Shown here one piece after another: positions 1 to 8,226 of a stretch of 64,000 bases of DNA. The position numbers and the translations under genes are program-made. The notes under the pieces are model-generated. The model saw only the letters and a program-made list of their open reading frames with translations, was not told the DNA's origin and made no database searches. Position 1 is the first letter of the stretch. Each line of letters begins with the position of its first letter. This DNA is from Rubrimonas cliftonensis (GTDB lineage Bacteria; Pseudomonadota; Alphaproteobacteria; Rhodobacterales; Rhodobacteraceae), in assembly GCF_900107585.1 (NCBI RefSeq), contig NZ_FNQM01000003.1:310001-374000 (forward strand), given 5' to 3'.

Positions 1-127
1 GCGTCAGCACCCCGCCGGGCGAGACCTCGGCGCCGCGGAAACCGAGCGCCGCCGCCTCGTCGCGCAGCAGCGGCTCCAGGCCCGGCGGCGCGGCGAGGAA
101 GATGTCGAACTCCGCAGGGGCGGTCAT
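1..127 (-). CDS. THUMP/class I RNA methyltransferase, N-terminal fragment
   Basis: Only the first 42 codons are present; the gene runs off the left edge. It opens with ATG at 125-127 and reads MTAPAEFDIFLAAPPGLEPL and then a short helix and a GGV turn. This is the usual opening of alphaproteobacterial THUMP-domain RNA guanine-N2 methyltransferases (RlmL/YcbY N-terminal type), in which the segment starts a ferredoxin-like fold ahead of THUMP. Neither the SAM-binding nor the catalytic part is visible, so the assignment rests on this N-terminal pattern alone. Confidence 0.55.
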   Translation of the reverse strand, partial: MTAPAEFDIFLAAPPGLEPLLRDEAAALGFRGAEVSPGGVLT

Positions 128-224
128 AGCGTCGGCTCGCGGATCGGGAGGGGCGTCGCCGCCTGCGGCGCGGGAGAGGCCCCATGCCCCGCCGCGGCCG
201 CGATTGCAACGCCGCCGCGCGCGG

Positions 225-734
225 TCACTTCGTCTTCTTGCCCTCGGCGATGTAGTCCGTCAGGGCGAACAGCACGCCGGAGACGACGAAGGCGACATGG
301 ATGCCCACCTGCCAGGCCAGCGCCTCGGCGCTGTGCCCCTCCGGCTGGAGGAAGGACTTCAGCAGCTCCACCGCGGAGATCGCGACGATGGCGCCGATGA
401 GCTTCAGCTTGAGATCGGCGAATCCCACCTTGCCCATCCACGGCGGCCGGTCCTCATGGTCGGCCGCCCCCATCTTCGAGACGAAGTTCTCGTAGCCGGA
501 GAAGACGATGATGAGCAGGAGGCTGGCGATCAGCGTCGTGTCCACCATGGTCAGGATGCGGATCACGGCGTCGTCGGACGTGCCGCCCAGCACGTCGTCG
601 GCAAGGCCCACCAGATCCTTGCAGAACTTGTAGAGCAGGGCGACGATGCCGAGGATCAGCCCCAGGAAGAACGGAGCCAGCAGCCAGCGGCTGAGAAATA
701 TCACCCGCTCCAGCGCGTTTTCCAGCCAAAGCAT
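225..734 (-). CDS. UPF0114 (YqhA-like) family inner-membrane protein
   Basis: This is a 169-residue membrane protein starting MLWLENALERVIFLSRW, the characteristic opening of the UPF0114/YqhA family. Hydrophobic segments lie at about residues 15-38, 62-82, 110-128 and 138-156, giving about four membrane passes, and the C-terminus is basic (EGKKTK). The length matches the family (about 165-180). I chose the ATG at 732-734 because family homology begins there; an in-frame upstream extension is low-complexity Ala/Arg sequence. The function of the family is not established. It stands alone between the RNA methyltransferase fragment and the tRNA-Lys gene. Confidence 0.8.
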   Translation of the reverse strand: MLWLENALERVIFLSRWLLAPFFLGLILGIVALLYKFCKDLVGLADDVLGGTSDDAVIRILTMVDTTLIASLLLIIVFSGYENFVSKMGAADHEDRPPWMGKVGFADLKLKLIGAIVAISAVELLKSFLQPEGHSAEALAWQVGIHVAFVVSGVLFALTDYIAEGKKTK

Positions 735-895
735 CCCTGCACCCTTCCGCCTCGCGCCGCCCGTCGCCGCGGCGGCTGCGACACATAGCCGATCCGGCAG
801 CTTTGTCAGCATCCCGGCGCGGAGAACAGACCCTGACGCGCGCCGCGCCGCGGCCGCTTGCAATCCCCGGCGCGCGGCCTTAAACGGCGCGGCAT

Positions 896-972
<77 letters not shown>

Positions 973-977
973 ATCCC

Positions 978-2204
978 TCAACGGTTTTCGAGCTTCGCCT
1001 CAAGCGTGGCCAGCTTATTTTGGAAGCTGTTTTGGAGTTTGAGCGCCGCCGACTGGGCGAGCGAGCCATCATTCTTGAGGTAGTGGCGGTCGAGGATTCG
1101 GCTCACGTCGGCCCTCTTGTGTCCCGTTATCGCGCTGATCTCCTCGATGGTGCAGCCCGCATGTCGCAACATGGTGGCGGCAGTCCCTCGGAGGTCAGAG
1201 AACCGGCGATCGGCGATCGCAAGCATCTCATCGGCGTACTTGATGGCGTCTTTTCCGACGGCGGCTTCGCGAAGCGCGCACGCCGCTTCGACCACGGCCT
1301 TACGGGCCTTCCGGAACTCGCATCTGAATCCGCCCGACGTCCAGCGCTGGCCCTCCAACGTTGTGAGGACGGTGTCATCCGGCCCCTGGGCCGGGATCGC
1401 GTTCATCATTGCCGCCAGAGGCCCCCAGACCGGCACCTTGACATGAACGTCAGTCTTGGACTGCCGCACATCGAGAAAATCGGGACCGCACCGCCGCCAA
1501 ATGATGTCAAGGCAATCACGCTGGCGCTGGCCGCTGAAGCCGCCGAGAAGCACGCCACGGGCGACGCGCGCCGGCGCATGGTCGACAAAGAACTCGAGCT
1601 GCGCCACTGACCAGATGGTCTCTACGCGAGTGCCCGCATACACGCGCCCCGGGCGCAAGACCGGGTTTCGGCCAAGGAGCTCGAGGTTAACGCCAAAACT
1701 GAAGAGAGCGCTCAGGACACTCATGGCATAGTCGGCACTCCGCGGACGATCTTCAGCGATCTCATCGCGCCACTCGATGAAAACTTCACGGCTGCCGCGC
1801 TCTTCGACAGCGGCTAGGGGCATTTCGCCAAACTCGTCCTCGATCTCGTCGAGATAGCGGCGATAGTCCTTCTGTGACTTCTCTTCGAGTGCGAGATAGC
1901 CTTTTTGGGTGCCGCTCTTGTTACGGCTCTTCTCGTATCGCCTGATGAGACTGGCAACATTTGGAGGTGCGACCGGGGGCGGACCGTCTTTGGCGCGCTG
2001 CTTGGTTGCCGCATTGAACTCGGCCTTGAACCTCTCGCTCCCGAACGGGTGTTTGAGCCGCGGTCCGTTCTTCCATGCGTAGTAGTAGGTGGCGCGTTCG
2101 CCGCTTTTCAGCTTCGCAGATGTCTTAAAGAGACCGGGATACGGATTTTCTTTCGCCACGCTTACGCTTCCACTCAACAAGCGCCGATTCTGAGTTCTGC
2201 TCAT
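978..2204 (-). CDS. int: Tyrosine site-specific integrase
   Basis: This is a 408-residue phage-type integrase. An N-terminal arm-binding region (YPGLF...YYYAW) is followed by a SAM-like core-binding domain and the catalytic domain. Catalytic boxes are visible: FSGQRQRD with the first Arg, QSKT with the Lys, SDLRGTA with the second Arg (Ser stands where HxxR families usually have His), ITGHKRAD with the His, and a Tyr in RHYL near the C-terminus. The gene ends 6 bp from the tRNA-Lys end, the classic position of an integrase using that tRNA. The start could be the ATG at 2202-2204 or a GTG at 2157-2159, which fits the conserved N-terminus better and shortens the overlap with the upstream small gene. 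Confidence 0.93.
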   Translation of the reverse strand: MSRTQNRRLLSGSVSVAKENPYPGLFKTSAKLKSGERATYYYAWKNGPRLKHPFGSERFKAEFNAATKQRAKDGPPPVAPPNVASLIRRYEKSRNKSGTQKGYLALEEKSQKDYRRYLDEIEDEFGEMPLAAVEERGSREVFIEWRDEIAEDRPRSADYAMSVLSALFSFGVNLELLGRNPVLRPGRVYAGTRVETIWSVAQLEFFVDHAPARVARGVLLGGFSGQRQRDCLDIIWRRCGPDFLDVRQSKTDVHVKVPVWGPLAAMMNAIPAQGPDDTVLTTLEGQRWTSGGFRCEFRKARKAVVEAACALREAAVGKDAIKYADEMLAIADRRFSDLRGTAATMLRHAGCTIEEISAITGHKRADVSRILDRHYLKNDGSLAQSAALKLQNSFQNKLATLEAKLENR

Positions 2205-2370
2205 GTATCGGCTGACCAACAAACACCCGGACGATTCCACCCGGTTCTCGACGGATCTCGCAGACGGAGAGGCCGGCATCGGCTGCCGCCCTGAGCGTGC
2301 CGGTGATGTCCTGAGCGCTGGGCGCGCGACGGCGCTGCCGGGTCTCGGGTTTCACTTGCGCGCTTTCCAT
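2125..2370 (-). CDS. Small conserved protein upstream of integrase
   Basis: This 81-residue protein starts with the ATG at 2368-2370. A basic N-terminus is followed by a helix (AQDITGTLRAAADAG) and two strands (SVCEIRREPGGIVRVFV), then a basic tail. Small proteins with this helix-strand-strand pattern often sit just ahead of integrase genes in alphaproteobacterial islands. Their role is unknown; an excision factor or integrase regulator is only a guess. The gene overlaps the integrase start by up to 80 bp, which suggests translational coupling. Confidence 0.6.
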   Translation of the reverse strand: MESAQVKPETRQRRRAPSAQDITGTLRAAADAGLSVCEIRREPGGIVRVFVGQPIHEQNSESALVEWKRKRGERKSVSRSL

Positions 2371-2516
2371 GGTCGTCGCCCTCTCGTCTCCTCGCTGAAC
2401 AGCAAATCGGTCCATGCGGTTGGGGCCGGAAAAGCGACGGCGAACTTTTTTCGGGGGGACCGATCAGTTTTGCCGGCGGTGGGCTTTCGCCGACCACCGG
2501 CCTCGCGAGGGCGGCG

Positions 2517-2975
2517 TCAGCCGCGGCGGGCGCCTTCGCGCAGCGCGATGACGGCTTCGTCCGCGGCGGCGATGTCGCGGGCGCGGTCGATGAGCGCCGA
2601 GACGGCGCGCGCCCGCTCGAGCACGGCGGCGAGCGGCGCGGCGGCGGGATCGATCACCGTCTCCGGCTCGTAGTCGAAGATCGGGCCGTCGGCGTCGTGG
2701 CCGCGTTCGACGGTGCGCATGACGGTGCGCGTCGCGTCGGTGACGGCGCGGTCGAGCCGTTCGACGAGGCTCGCAAGCGGGCCACCGAACATGCGGTCGG
2801 TGATGCGCCGGTCCTCGGCCATCCGCCGCACCGTGTTCGCGACGCCGCGCAGCTTCGGCTCGATGTGATGTTCGGCCGCCGCGATCTCGGCGGCCAGGGC
2901 CCGGGCCGCGCTCATCGCCGCGGCGATCAGCGCCTCTGGCCGGTCGTGGTAGAGGCAGGTCTCGCAGACATGCAT
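2517..2975 (-). CDS. Hypothetical protein with N-terminal CxxC motif
   Basis: This is a 152-residue, mostly helical, acidic protein beginning MHVCETCLYHDRPE. The CETC pair could bind a metal, but no second pair is present, so a zinc ribbon would need a dimer. The rest is Ala/Arg/Glu-rich helix without a domain I recognise. The start has an AGAGGGA ribosome site 9 bp upstream. It is the last gene of a minus-strand run (3789-4325, 3183-3497, 2517-2975) of accessory genes between relaxase and integrase. The long opposite-strand frame here lacks any recognisable protein character. Confidence 0.55.
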   Translation of the reverse strand: MHVCETCLYHDRPEALIAAAMSAARALAAEIAAAEHHIEPKLRGVANTVRRMAEDRRITDRMFGGPLASLVERLDRAVTDATRTVMRTVERGHDADGPIFDYEPETVIDPAAAPLAAVLERARAVSALIDRARDIAAADEAVIALREGARRG

Positions 2976-2994
2976 GATGATGTTCCCTCTGAGC

Positions 2995-3013
2995 GCCGGC
3001 GCAATGCGCCGGC
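2995..3013. repeat. 9-bp-arm palindrome upstream of the CxxC gene
   Basis: GCCGGCGCA and TGCGCCGGC flank a single A, forming a near-perfect palindrome about 20 bp upstream of the 2975 start codon. It could be an operator or a weak hairpin; there is no T-tract, so it is not a typical terminator. Confidence 0.45.
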
Positions 3014-3182
3014 AGTTGCGCGCTTCGCCCTCGGGCGATCGCGCGGGCGTCGCGGTCGTGCGACGTCAAGAGCGCAAGGGCGCGCTGCGCTGGGATGGTT
3101 GGCGCATTCGCGCCATAGCGACGCGGGTGAGATGCGGGATCCGGACGGGCCGCTGGAGGCCCGACCGGGTGATGATGGCGGC

Positions 3183-3497
3183 TCACGCCGCGGCGGCGGG
3201 CTCTTCGTCATCGTCCTCGACCAGGGCGAGCCGTTCGGCGAGATCGAAGAGCCGGCCACGAAGCGCCGCCGTCCGGGCGCACCGGTCGATGCCGGCGACG
3301 TCGATCAACTCGATCGTCTTTGCGAGCGGCCATCCGTGCGGGTATTCGCCATCCTGCATCATGTCCGCGAGCGCATGGGCGAGCGCGGCGCCGTCGGCGC
3401 CGTCGGCCTGCGCGCAGCGCAGCGCCAGCAATTGTCGGGCGGCGAGCGCGAGCGTCGCGCCATCGCGCCGAATGGCGGCGAGCGTGTCGTTCGACAT
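3183..3497 (-). CDS. Hypothetical small protein
   Basis: This 104-residue protein starts MSNDTLAAIRRDGATLALAA with an AAGGA site 8 bp upstream of the ATG. It is helical and ends in a very acidic tail (VEDDDEEPAAAA). I recognise no domain. It lies between the MazF-like gene and the CxxC gene in the same orientation, separated from them by 291 and 207 bp, so it may have its own promoter. Confidence 0.5.
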   Translation of the reverse strand: MSNDTLAAIRRDGATLALAARQLLALRCAQADGADGAALAHALADMMQDGEYPHGWPLAKTIELIDVAGIDRCARTAALRGRLFDLAERLALVEDDDEEPAAAA

Positions 3498-3632
3498 TGG
3501 GAGGTCCTTTCGTTCCCAGCGCCGCGCGGTCCTGCGCGGTCAAGGCGGGCGCTGTCCGCGGCGGCGCGCAGCGCGCGACCGCGTCCTCCCGCATGGTCTC
3601 CACCAGTCCCTCACCCTCCCGGCTCGTGGCCC

Positions 3633-3662
3633 CGCGATGGTCGCGCCTCGAGAACCATCGCG
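3633..3662. repeat. Inverted repeat in a 291-bp intergenic stretch
   Basis: CGCGATGGT (3633-3641) and ACCATCGCG (3654-3662) are perfect 9-bp inverted arms around a 12-bp spacer, in the non-coding stretch 3498-3788. It could be a protein-binding site or an mRNA hairpin downstream of the MazF-like gene. The rest of the stretch shows no gene. Confidence 0.45.
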
Positions 3663-3788
3663 AGGCCCCGGGCCGGAATTGCTCCGTCCCCGTCGCGCGC
3701 GGCGCGCGGCGGCCCGACCTGTTCGGGGCCGATGGACAGCGCCGGGATGAGCCCCGCGCGTCGGCGGGCCGGGCGCAGCGTCGGCCGA

Positions 3789-4325
3789 CTACCGGCTGAA
3801 ACTCGGCGCGGGGATCAGCGGCCGTCGGGTCGATCGCCAGACCACCGGAACGCCGCCTTCGGTCACGGAGCGCCGCTCGTAGCGCCGCGTGGCTGCGAGC
3901 ATCTTCTCTTCCCAAAGACGCCCGCGCAGGGCGGCGAGGCGGGCCATCGCGGCGGCGTCGAGCCGCCCGATCACCGGCGAGCGGTGTGTCGATGAATGGG
4001 CGATCCGCGGGCTGTCGGTCGTGACGATCACGCGACGGCGGAGCACGAACCGCGTCGCGCGTTCGAGGCCCGCGGATCGCATCCCCGCGGCGGTGCGGAC
4101 ATGGATCTCGAGCCCGGCATTCGCCGCGCTTTTCGATGACGTGCCATACGCGATCTCGACGAAACGGTCGTCGCCGGCGCGACCGGTTTCAATGACGAGG
4201 CAGGGTCGTTTCTTCGTCTCGCCGTCGGCGGTGTCGCTCGGGAAATCGAAGAGGATCACGGCGCCGGGCGTCAGCGCCGCGGTCCATTTCCCGGTCTTCT
4301 CGGAGACGGTGGTCGTGTCGAGCAT
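3789..4325 (-). CDS. PemK/MazF-like protein (possible RNase toxin)
   Basis: This is a 178-residue protein. Residues about 16-110 have the MazF/PemK barrel pattern: LTPGAVILFDFP (strand with G-x-I/V), then KKRPCLVIETG, matching the G-(K/E)-K-R-P-x-V-V motif of the family, and later strands through RRRVIVTT. Known MazF/PemK proteins are ribosome-associated or free mRNA endoribonucleases paired with small antitoxins. No obvious antitoxin gene precedes it, and about 65 extra residues follow the barrel, so it may be a solitary or non-toxin member. The ATG at 4323-4325 has a GGAGAG ribosome site; an upstream in-frame ATG (4373) lacks one. Confidence 0.55.
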   Translation of the reverse strand: MLDTTTVSEKTGKWTAALTPGAVILFDFPSDTADGETKKRPCLVIETGRAGDDRFVEIAYGTSSKSAANAGLEIHVRTAAGMRSAGLERATRFVLRRRVIVTTDSPRIAHSSTHRSPVIGRLDAAAMARLAALRGRLWEEKMLAATRRYERRSVTEGGVPVVWRSTRRPLIPAPSFSR

Positions 4326-4917
4326 GTCGCTCTCCGCTTGTTGGAGGAACGACGCGCCAGCCGATGTCACCACCCTTTTCCTTCACCCGGGGCGGTGTCG
4401 CTCGACGCGCGCGTCACTCGATGCGCGTGCGTCGAACGACGCCGTCCCTCGCCGCCGCAGGTCCCGGTTTCACCCCAGCCATGTCGACGATCCGCCGCCT
4501 CCGCCTTCACCCGATCGCCGACGATCCGCGACGCTGAACGCGTCGCTGATCGGAGGCGGTCGCCGCTGGATCGCCCGGCGGAAGGCGGTCGATCCGGCGG
4601 CTCATCTGCGGCGTCGGCGCCGGAAATCACGCATGCCGAATGGCGCGAGATCCGGGGCTGGCGTCGCGCGGGCCGCAGGCCCGCCGCGTCGCGGAACGCG
4701 GCGCAAGGGAGTGGGTGTCGGGAGAGGGAACGGCTCCCGACTCCGGCTGAAGGCCCCCTCGGAGAGCCGACGTGTATTGGCAGGGGTCGAAGACCCCGGA
4801 CAATACACATAGTCGGTCCCTACATGTATCGATGGCTCAATATTTCAATGCGACTTTGCTCATCAATGTATCTGCGCCTATGTGCTCTGTACATACGAAA
4901 ACAGACGGGCATCGCAA
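4326..4917. other. Non-coding stretch upstream of the relaxase (candidate oriT region)
   Basis: I see no supported gene in these about 590 bp. The right-hand 120 bp (about 4800-4917) are clearly AT-richer than the surroundings. They hold the inverted repeat at 4772-4808 and short dyads such as TACATGTA and TGTACA. Relaxase genes of this type often have their nick site just upstream, so this is the best place to look for oriT and for the relaxase promoter. Confidence 0.45.
4772..4808. repeat. Interrupted inverted repeat upstream of the relaxase (candidate oriT hairpin)
   Basis: Outer arms GTGTATTG (4772-4779) and CAATACAC (4801-4808), and inner arms GGGGTC (4783-4788) and GACCCC (4792-4797), are separated by 3-bp bulges on each side and a GAA loop. 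The structure ends 109 bp before the relaxase start. Such a hairpin could be the relaxase recognition site, or less likely a terminator, since no T-tract follows. Confidence 0.5.
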
Positions 4918-6597
4918 ATGCAAGGCTATCAGTTCGGACACATGGAAACGTGGTCGCGCGCCGGCGCGACCGGCTCGACGCATCACCAGCCCGGCAAGGC
5001 GCGCGGCGAGCGCCGGCGCTGGACGACGGAGGAGATCCTCGCCGAGGCCGAGCGCCTCGCCGGCGCCGCGCCGCATGTCGAGCGCGGCGGGCCGCCGCCG
5101 CAGATCATCCCCGGCGCCGTCGGCAGTTTCGCGGAACTGCGCGCGGCGCACGCGGCGGCGGCGGCGATCAAGGAGGAGTTCGGCTACACCGACCCGAAGA
5201 CCAAGACGAAGAAGAAGCGCTCGCGCGCTCTGCGCAAGGATGCGCGCACGCTCTACACGGCGGTGTTCTCGCTGCCTGTCGAGACGAAGGATGCGCTCGC
5301 CGATCCGAAGCTGCGCGCGCGGTGCCTCGCCGTGATCGGCGACGCCGTCGCTTTCGAGCGCGACCGCATCGAGGCGGCCGGCGGCGTGCTGGCGATGTCC
5401 GTCGTTCACTGGGACGAGGCGCAAGTGCATGCGCATGTCTACGCCGTGGAGCCGGCCAGGGGCCGGGTCGACGCGCTGCATCCAGGCGTCGCAGCGAAGC
5501 AGGCGCTGATGTCGGACGTGCGGGCGATGACCCTCACCGCCAAGGACCGCAACAAGGCCGGGAACCGCGCCTATTGCGAGGCGATGCGCGACTGGCAAGA
5601 CGAGATCCATGCAGAGGTTTTCGCACCCGCCGGCCTGCTGCGCGTCGGTCCGCGGCGGGAACGGCGCAGCCGTGGCGACTATCTCCACGACAGGCGGGCG
5701 GCGGCGGAGCGCACTGAAGATCGTGGGCGCCAGAAGGCGCTGGCGGAGGGCTACGCCGATCTCGCCGTTGCGACCGAGGCGGTGCTGAAGATTGCAGACG
5801 CCGACCGCGAAGCCGCTGCTGCGTGGGAAGTCGATCTGACCGAGCGCGAGGCCGCGATCGAGCGCCAACGTGCGCAAACGGAAGCTGACATGAAAGCGGC
5901 GGAAGCCGTTCTCGACGCCGCCGCGCAGATGCATGCCAAGGCCGTCAATGCGCAGCGCGAAGCGGCTGAGGAGCGCGCCTGCACCGAGGCGATGGCCGCC
6001 GAGATCGCCGACCAACGCGCGGCGATCGAGCGTGACCGCGCCGACGCAAAGCGCGATCGCGCCAGCGCTGCTCGCGACCGCGCCGCGACGGAGATGTACT
6101 TCGAGATCACGCCGCTGGCGCTCGCGAAGGGCGAGGTGAAGATTGCCGAGCATGACGAGGACGGAGCGCGGCTTCTGCCAGGAAAACGGCCGCCGGGCCC
6201 TGAACGGCGCGCGGAGATCGAGGCCGCCCACGCGGCCGCGCCGAAAGCTGTGCGTCGCTCGCTGGCGCGGGCGTGGAAGCAAGTGACCGACGCCGCGACG
6301 GTCGCCGTGCGCGCCTTCCAGCCGGACGGTCTGCTCGGCAAGTGGCGCGGCGCGTTCGAGTATCTCAAGACCGCGCTGATGCGCGATCAGGAGCGGTTCG
6401 GCGGCGCCGACGACACAAAAAAATCCACGCCCTGCGAGACCGCGGTCGTCGCGCTCGCCGCCGCGGTGCGCGAGGACGACCGCGCGCTCAGCGACGACCT
6501 GCGCCGCGCCGCGCTCGCCGCCCGCGATCGGCGGGAGGCGCCGAAGGGCGAGGACAGCGGCGAGGGCAGACGCCCGGACAGGTCGCGCCAGCGGTAG
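4918..6597 (+). CDS. MobV/Pre-like relaxase (plasmid recombination/mobilization protein)
   Basis: This 559-residue protein starts at the ATG 4918-4920 with MQGYQFGHMETWSRAG. Residues about 160-190 contain SVVHWDEAQVHAHVYAVEP, which matches the HxDExxPHxH metal-binding motif of MobV/Pre relaxases except that Pro is Val (HWDEAQVHAH). Residues 260-410 are a long Ala/Glu/Arg coiled coil, as in MobV C-termini. The relaxase would nick the transfer strand at oriT and allow mobilization by another element's secretion system. No coupling protein or accessory mobilization gene is adjacent. Large minus-strand frames across this region are shadows. Confidence 0.75.
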   Translation: MQGYQFGHMETWSRAGATGSTHHQPGKARGERRRWTTEEILAEAERLAGAAPHVERGGPPPQIIPGAVGSFAELRAAHAAAAAIKEEFGYTDPKTKTKKKRSRALRKDARTLYTAVFSLPVETKDALADPKLRARCLAVIGDAVAFERDRIEAAGGVLAMSVVHWDEAQVHAHVYAVEPARGRVDALHPGVAAKQALMSDVRAMTLTAKDRNKAGNRAYCEAMRDWQDEIHAEVFAPAGLLRVGPRRERRSRGDYLHDRRAAAERTEDRGRQKALAEGYADLAVATEAVLKIADADREAAAAWEVDLTEREAAIERQRAQTEADMKAAEAVLDAAAQMHAKAVNAQREAAEERACTEAMAAEIADQRAAIERDRADAKRDRASAARDRAATEMYFEITPLALAKGEVKIAEHDEDGARLLPGKRPPGPERRAEIEAAHAAAPKAVRRSLARAWKQVTDAATVAVRAFQPDGLLGKWRGAFEYLKTALMRDQERFGGADDTKKSTPCETAVVALAAAVREDDRALSDDLRRAALAARDRREAPKGEDSGEGRRPDRSRQR

Positions 6598-6640
6598 AGC
6601 GCATGAAGCCGCGATGTCCGGCGTCGCCGCGTCGCGGCGC

Positions 6641-7174
6641 TCACGCCGGAAACGGCCCCGCCCCGGCGACAAACGGCGGGCACCAGGTCGACGCCGGACC
6701 CCGGACAGCGAAGCCAATGGACGGCTTGATCTGCGAGGCGCGCGCCGCGTCGAGCTCGGCCCGCAGGGTGGCGATCTCGGCGTCCCTGCGCTCAAGTTCG
6801 CGGCCGAGCCGGGCGGAGGTCGCCAGAACATCGTCCTGCGCCCGCATGGTCTGCGCAGCGCGCAGCGCGTGCGTCTCCTCGGTCTCGTCGCGCATCAGTT
6901 CGCCGAACGCGAGGATGGCGGCGACGGCGTTGGCGTAGCCGAGGGCGGCCGTCTTCGACAGACCGGCACGCCCAGAATCGGTCGAAGGCGCAGGCGGCGT
7001 CCAGGGCCCGCGCAGCTCGGTGTATTCGGTCCAGGCGCGCCACGCCGTCGACGGCATCCCGCGCCCACCGAGCGCGACATGGAGCGACGACTGCGACACG
7101 GCGGCGCCGGTCGCTTCGAGTTTCTGACCGGCGAGGATCACCTCGGCGGCGCCATACGCGGGAGGCTGCGGCAT
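6641..7174 (-). CDS. KfrA-like DNA-binding protein
   Basis: This is a 177-residue protein. Residues about 8-50 (AAEVILAGQKLEATG...LHVALGGRGMPSTAWRAW) fit the N-terminal DNA-binding domain of KfrA-type plasmid proteins, in which a helix-turn-helix contains a Gly-rich LGGGS-like turn. Residues about 90-150 form an alpha-helical coiled coil (LRAAQTMRAQ...RELERRDAEIATLRAEL), as in KfrA. KfrA proteins repress their own promoters and help plasmid maintenance. Here a palindrome of iterated GAAGCTTC units lies 91 bp upstream of the start, consistent with autoregulation. Assignment to the family is by pattern only. Confidence 0.55.
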   Translation of the reverse strand: MPQPPAYGAAEVILAGQKLEATGAAVSQSSLHVALGGRGMPSTAWRAWTEYTELRGPWTPPAPSTDSGRAGLSKTAALGYANAVAAILAFGELMRDETEETHALRAAQTMRAQDDVLATSARLGRELERRDAEIATLRAELDAARASQIKPSIGFAVRGPASTWCPPFVAGAGPFPA

Positions 7175-7264
7175 GGTCGACGCTCCTGTTCATCGTGACG
7201 AAAGCCGGCACGATGAGGAGGTGCATCCGCGAGCGGCGCGGCGGAAACGGAAAAGCCGAAGCTC

Positions 7265-7290
7265 GGAAGCTTCGAAGCTTCGAAGCTTCC
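7265..7290. promoter_or_regulatory. 26-bp perfect palindrome of GAAGCTTC units; candidate operator
   Basis: Three overlapping GAAGCTTC units, 9 bp apart, build a perfect 26-bp palindrome. A further GAAGCTTC lies at 7300-7307 and a half-related GAAGCTCGG just to the left. It lies 91 bp upstream of the KfrA-like gene, where a promoter would be expected. KfrA-type proteins are known to bind such iterated palindromes in their own promoter. Confidence 0.65.
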
Positions 7291-7411
7291 CTCCGCGCCG
7301 AAGCTTCACGCGCCGGCGTACTCTAGCCCAACAACGAACCCGGAGCGGAGGCGAAGCCAACGACCATCGGACGCTCGCGTGCGCGGGTGCAGGCGACGTC
7401 GAGGAGGCGGC

Positions 7412-8225
7412 TGTTGATTTCCGCGCGGAACTGACCCGGGATTTCCATTGAGAAGTGACCCGGCTGGATATTGCTCCGCGCGGCTCAGGCGGGTGTCAAG
7501 TTGACTGGGACCTCCTTCTTTTTCCGGGTTGCGGCGGCGGTGCTCGCCTTGAAGCGGAAGCTGTCGTTTCCGGTCTCGAGGATGTGGCAGCGGTGGGTGA
7601 GGCGATCGAGGAGCGCGGTGGTCATCTTGGCGTCGCCAAAGACCGTGGCCCATTCGCTGAAGCTGAGATTGGTGGTGATGATCACGCTGGTCCGCTCGTA
7701 GAGCTTACTCAGCAGATGAAAGAGCAGCGCGCCGCCCGAGGCGCTGAACGGCAGGTAGCCGAGCTCGTCAAGGATGACGAGATCGAGACGGATCATGCCG
7801 TCCGCGATCTGGCCGGCCTTTCCCCGGGCCTTCTCCTGCTCGAGGGCGTTGACGAGTTCGATGGTCGAGAAGAAGCGGACCTTGCGGCGATGGTGCTCGA
7901 TGAGCTGGACGCCGATGGCGGTGGCGACATGCGTTTTGCCGGTGCCGGGTCCGCCGATCAGCACGACGTTCTCGGCGGCGTCGAGGAAGCCGCCCTTGTG
8001 CAGCTGGCGCACCGTGGCCTCGTTGATCTCGCTGGCGGCGAAGTCGAAGCCGGTGAGGTCCTTGTAGGCGGGAAAGCGCGCCGCCTTCATGTGATAGGCG
8101 ATGGAGCGGACCTCGCGTTCGGCGAGCTCGGCCTTGAGCAGTTGGGACAGGATCGGCACGGCGGCGATCAGGCGGCGCATCGGCGGGGCGGCCTCCCTTG
8201 TCTGGCGCGGCGGGCGTCCCCTGGG
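7412..8225 (-). mobile_element. IS21-family remnant (right end with istB, istA lost)
   Basis: The left boundary begins TGTTGATTTCCGCG, followed by the paired ACTGACCC and AAGTGACCC motifs that are typical of IS21-family ends (7412-7470). The istB reading frame follows. The other half, including istA and the other terminal repeat, is absent: the fragment stops against the 3' end of the WD40 gene at about 8225. It is therefore a fossil, not a movable element. Confidence 0.7.
7485..8180 (-). pseudogene. istB: istB, 5'-truncated IS21 helper ATPase
   Basis: IstB is the AAA+ ATPase that assists the IS21 transposase. The frame contains the P-loop GGPGTGKTH, Walker [13 protein letters not shown], the sensor region [11 protein letters not shown] and the ending [20 protein letters not shown], all diagnostic. 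About 30-40 N-terminal residues are missing; intact IstB has a helical segment ahead of the [13 protein letters not shown] stretch. The open frame continues upstream only as unrelated antisense sequence overlapping the WD40 gene. I place the visible start at the first internal Met. Without istA it is presumably inert. Confidence 0.8.
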
Positions 8226-8226
8226 G

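Noticed and set aside
2697-3995. Long plus-strand open frame (432 codons) over the small accessory genes
   Set aside because: Arg/Gly-rich composition without a domain, while the minus-strand frames have ribosome sites and protein-like character.
4837-6831. Long minus-strand open frame (664 codons) across the relaxase
   Set aside because: It has no domain character, is the mirror of a coding strand in high-GC DNA, and the plus-strand relaxase carries the HWDE motif and coiled coil.
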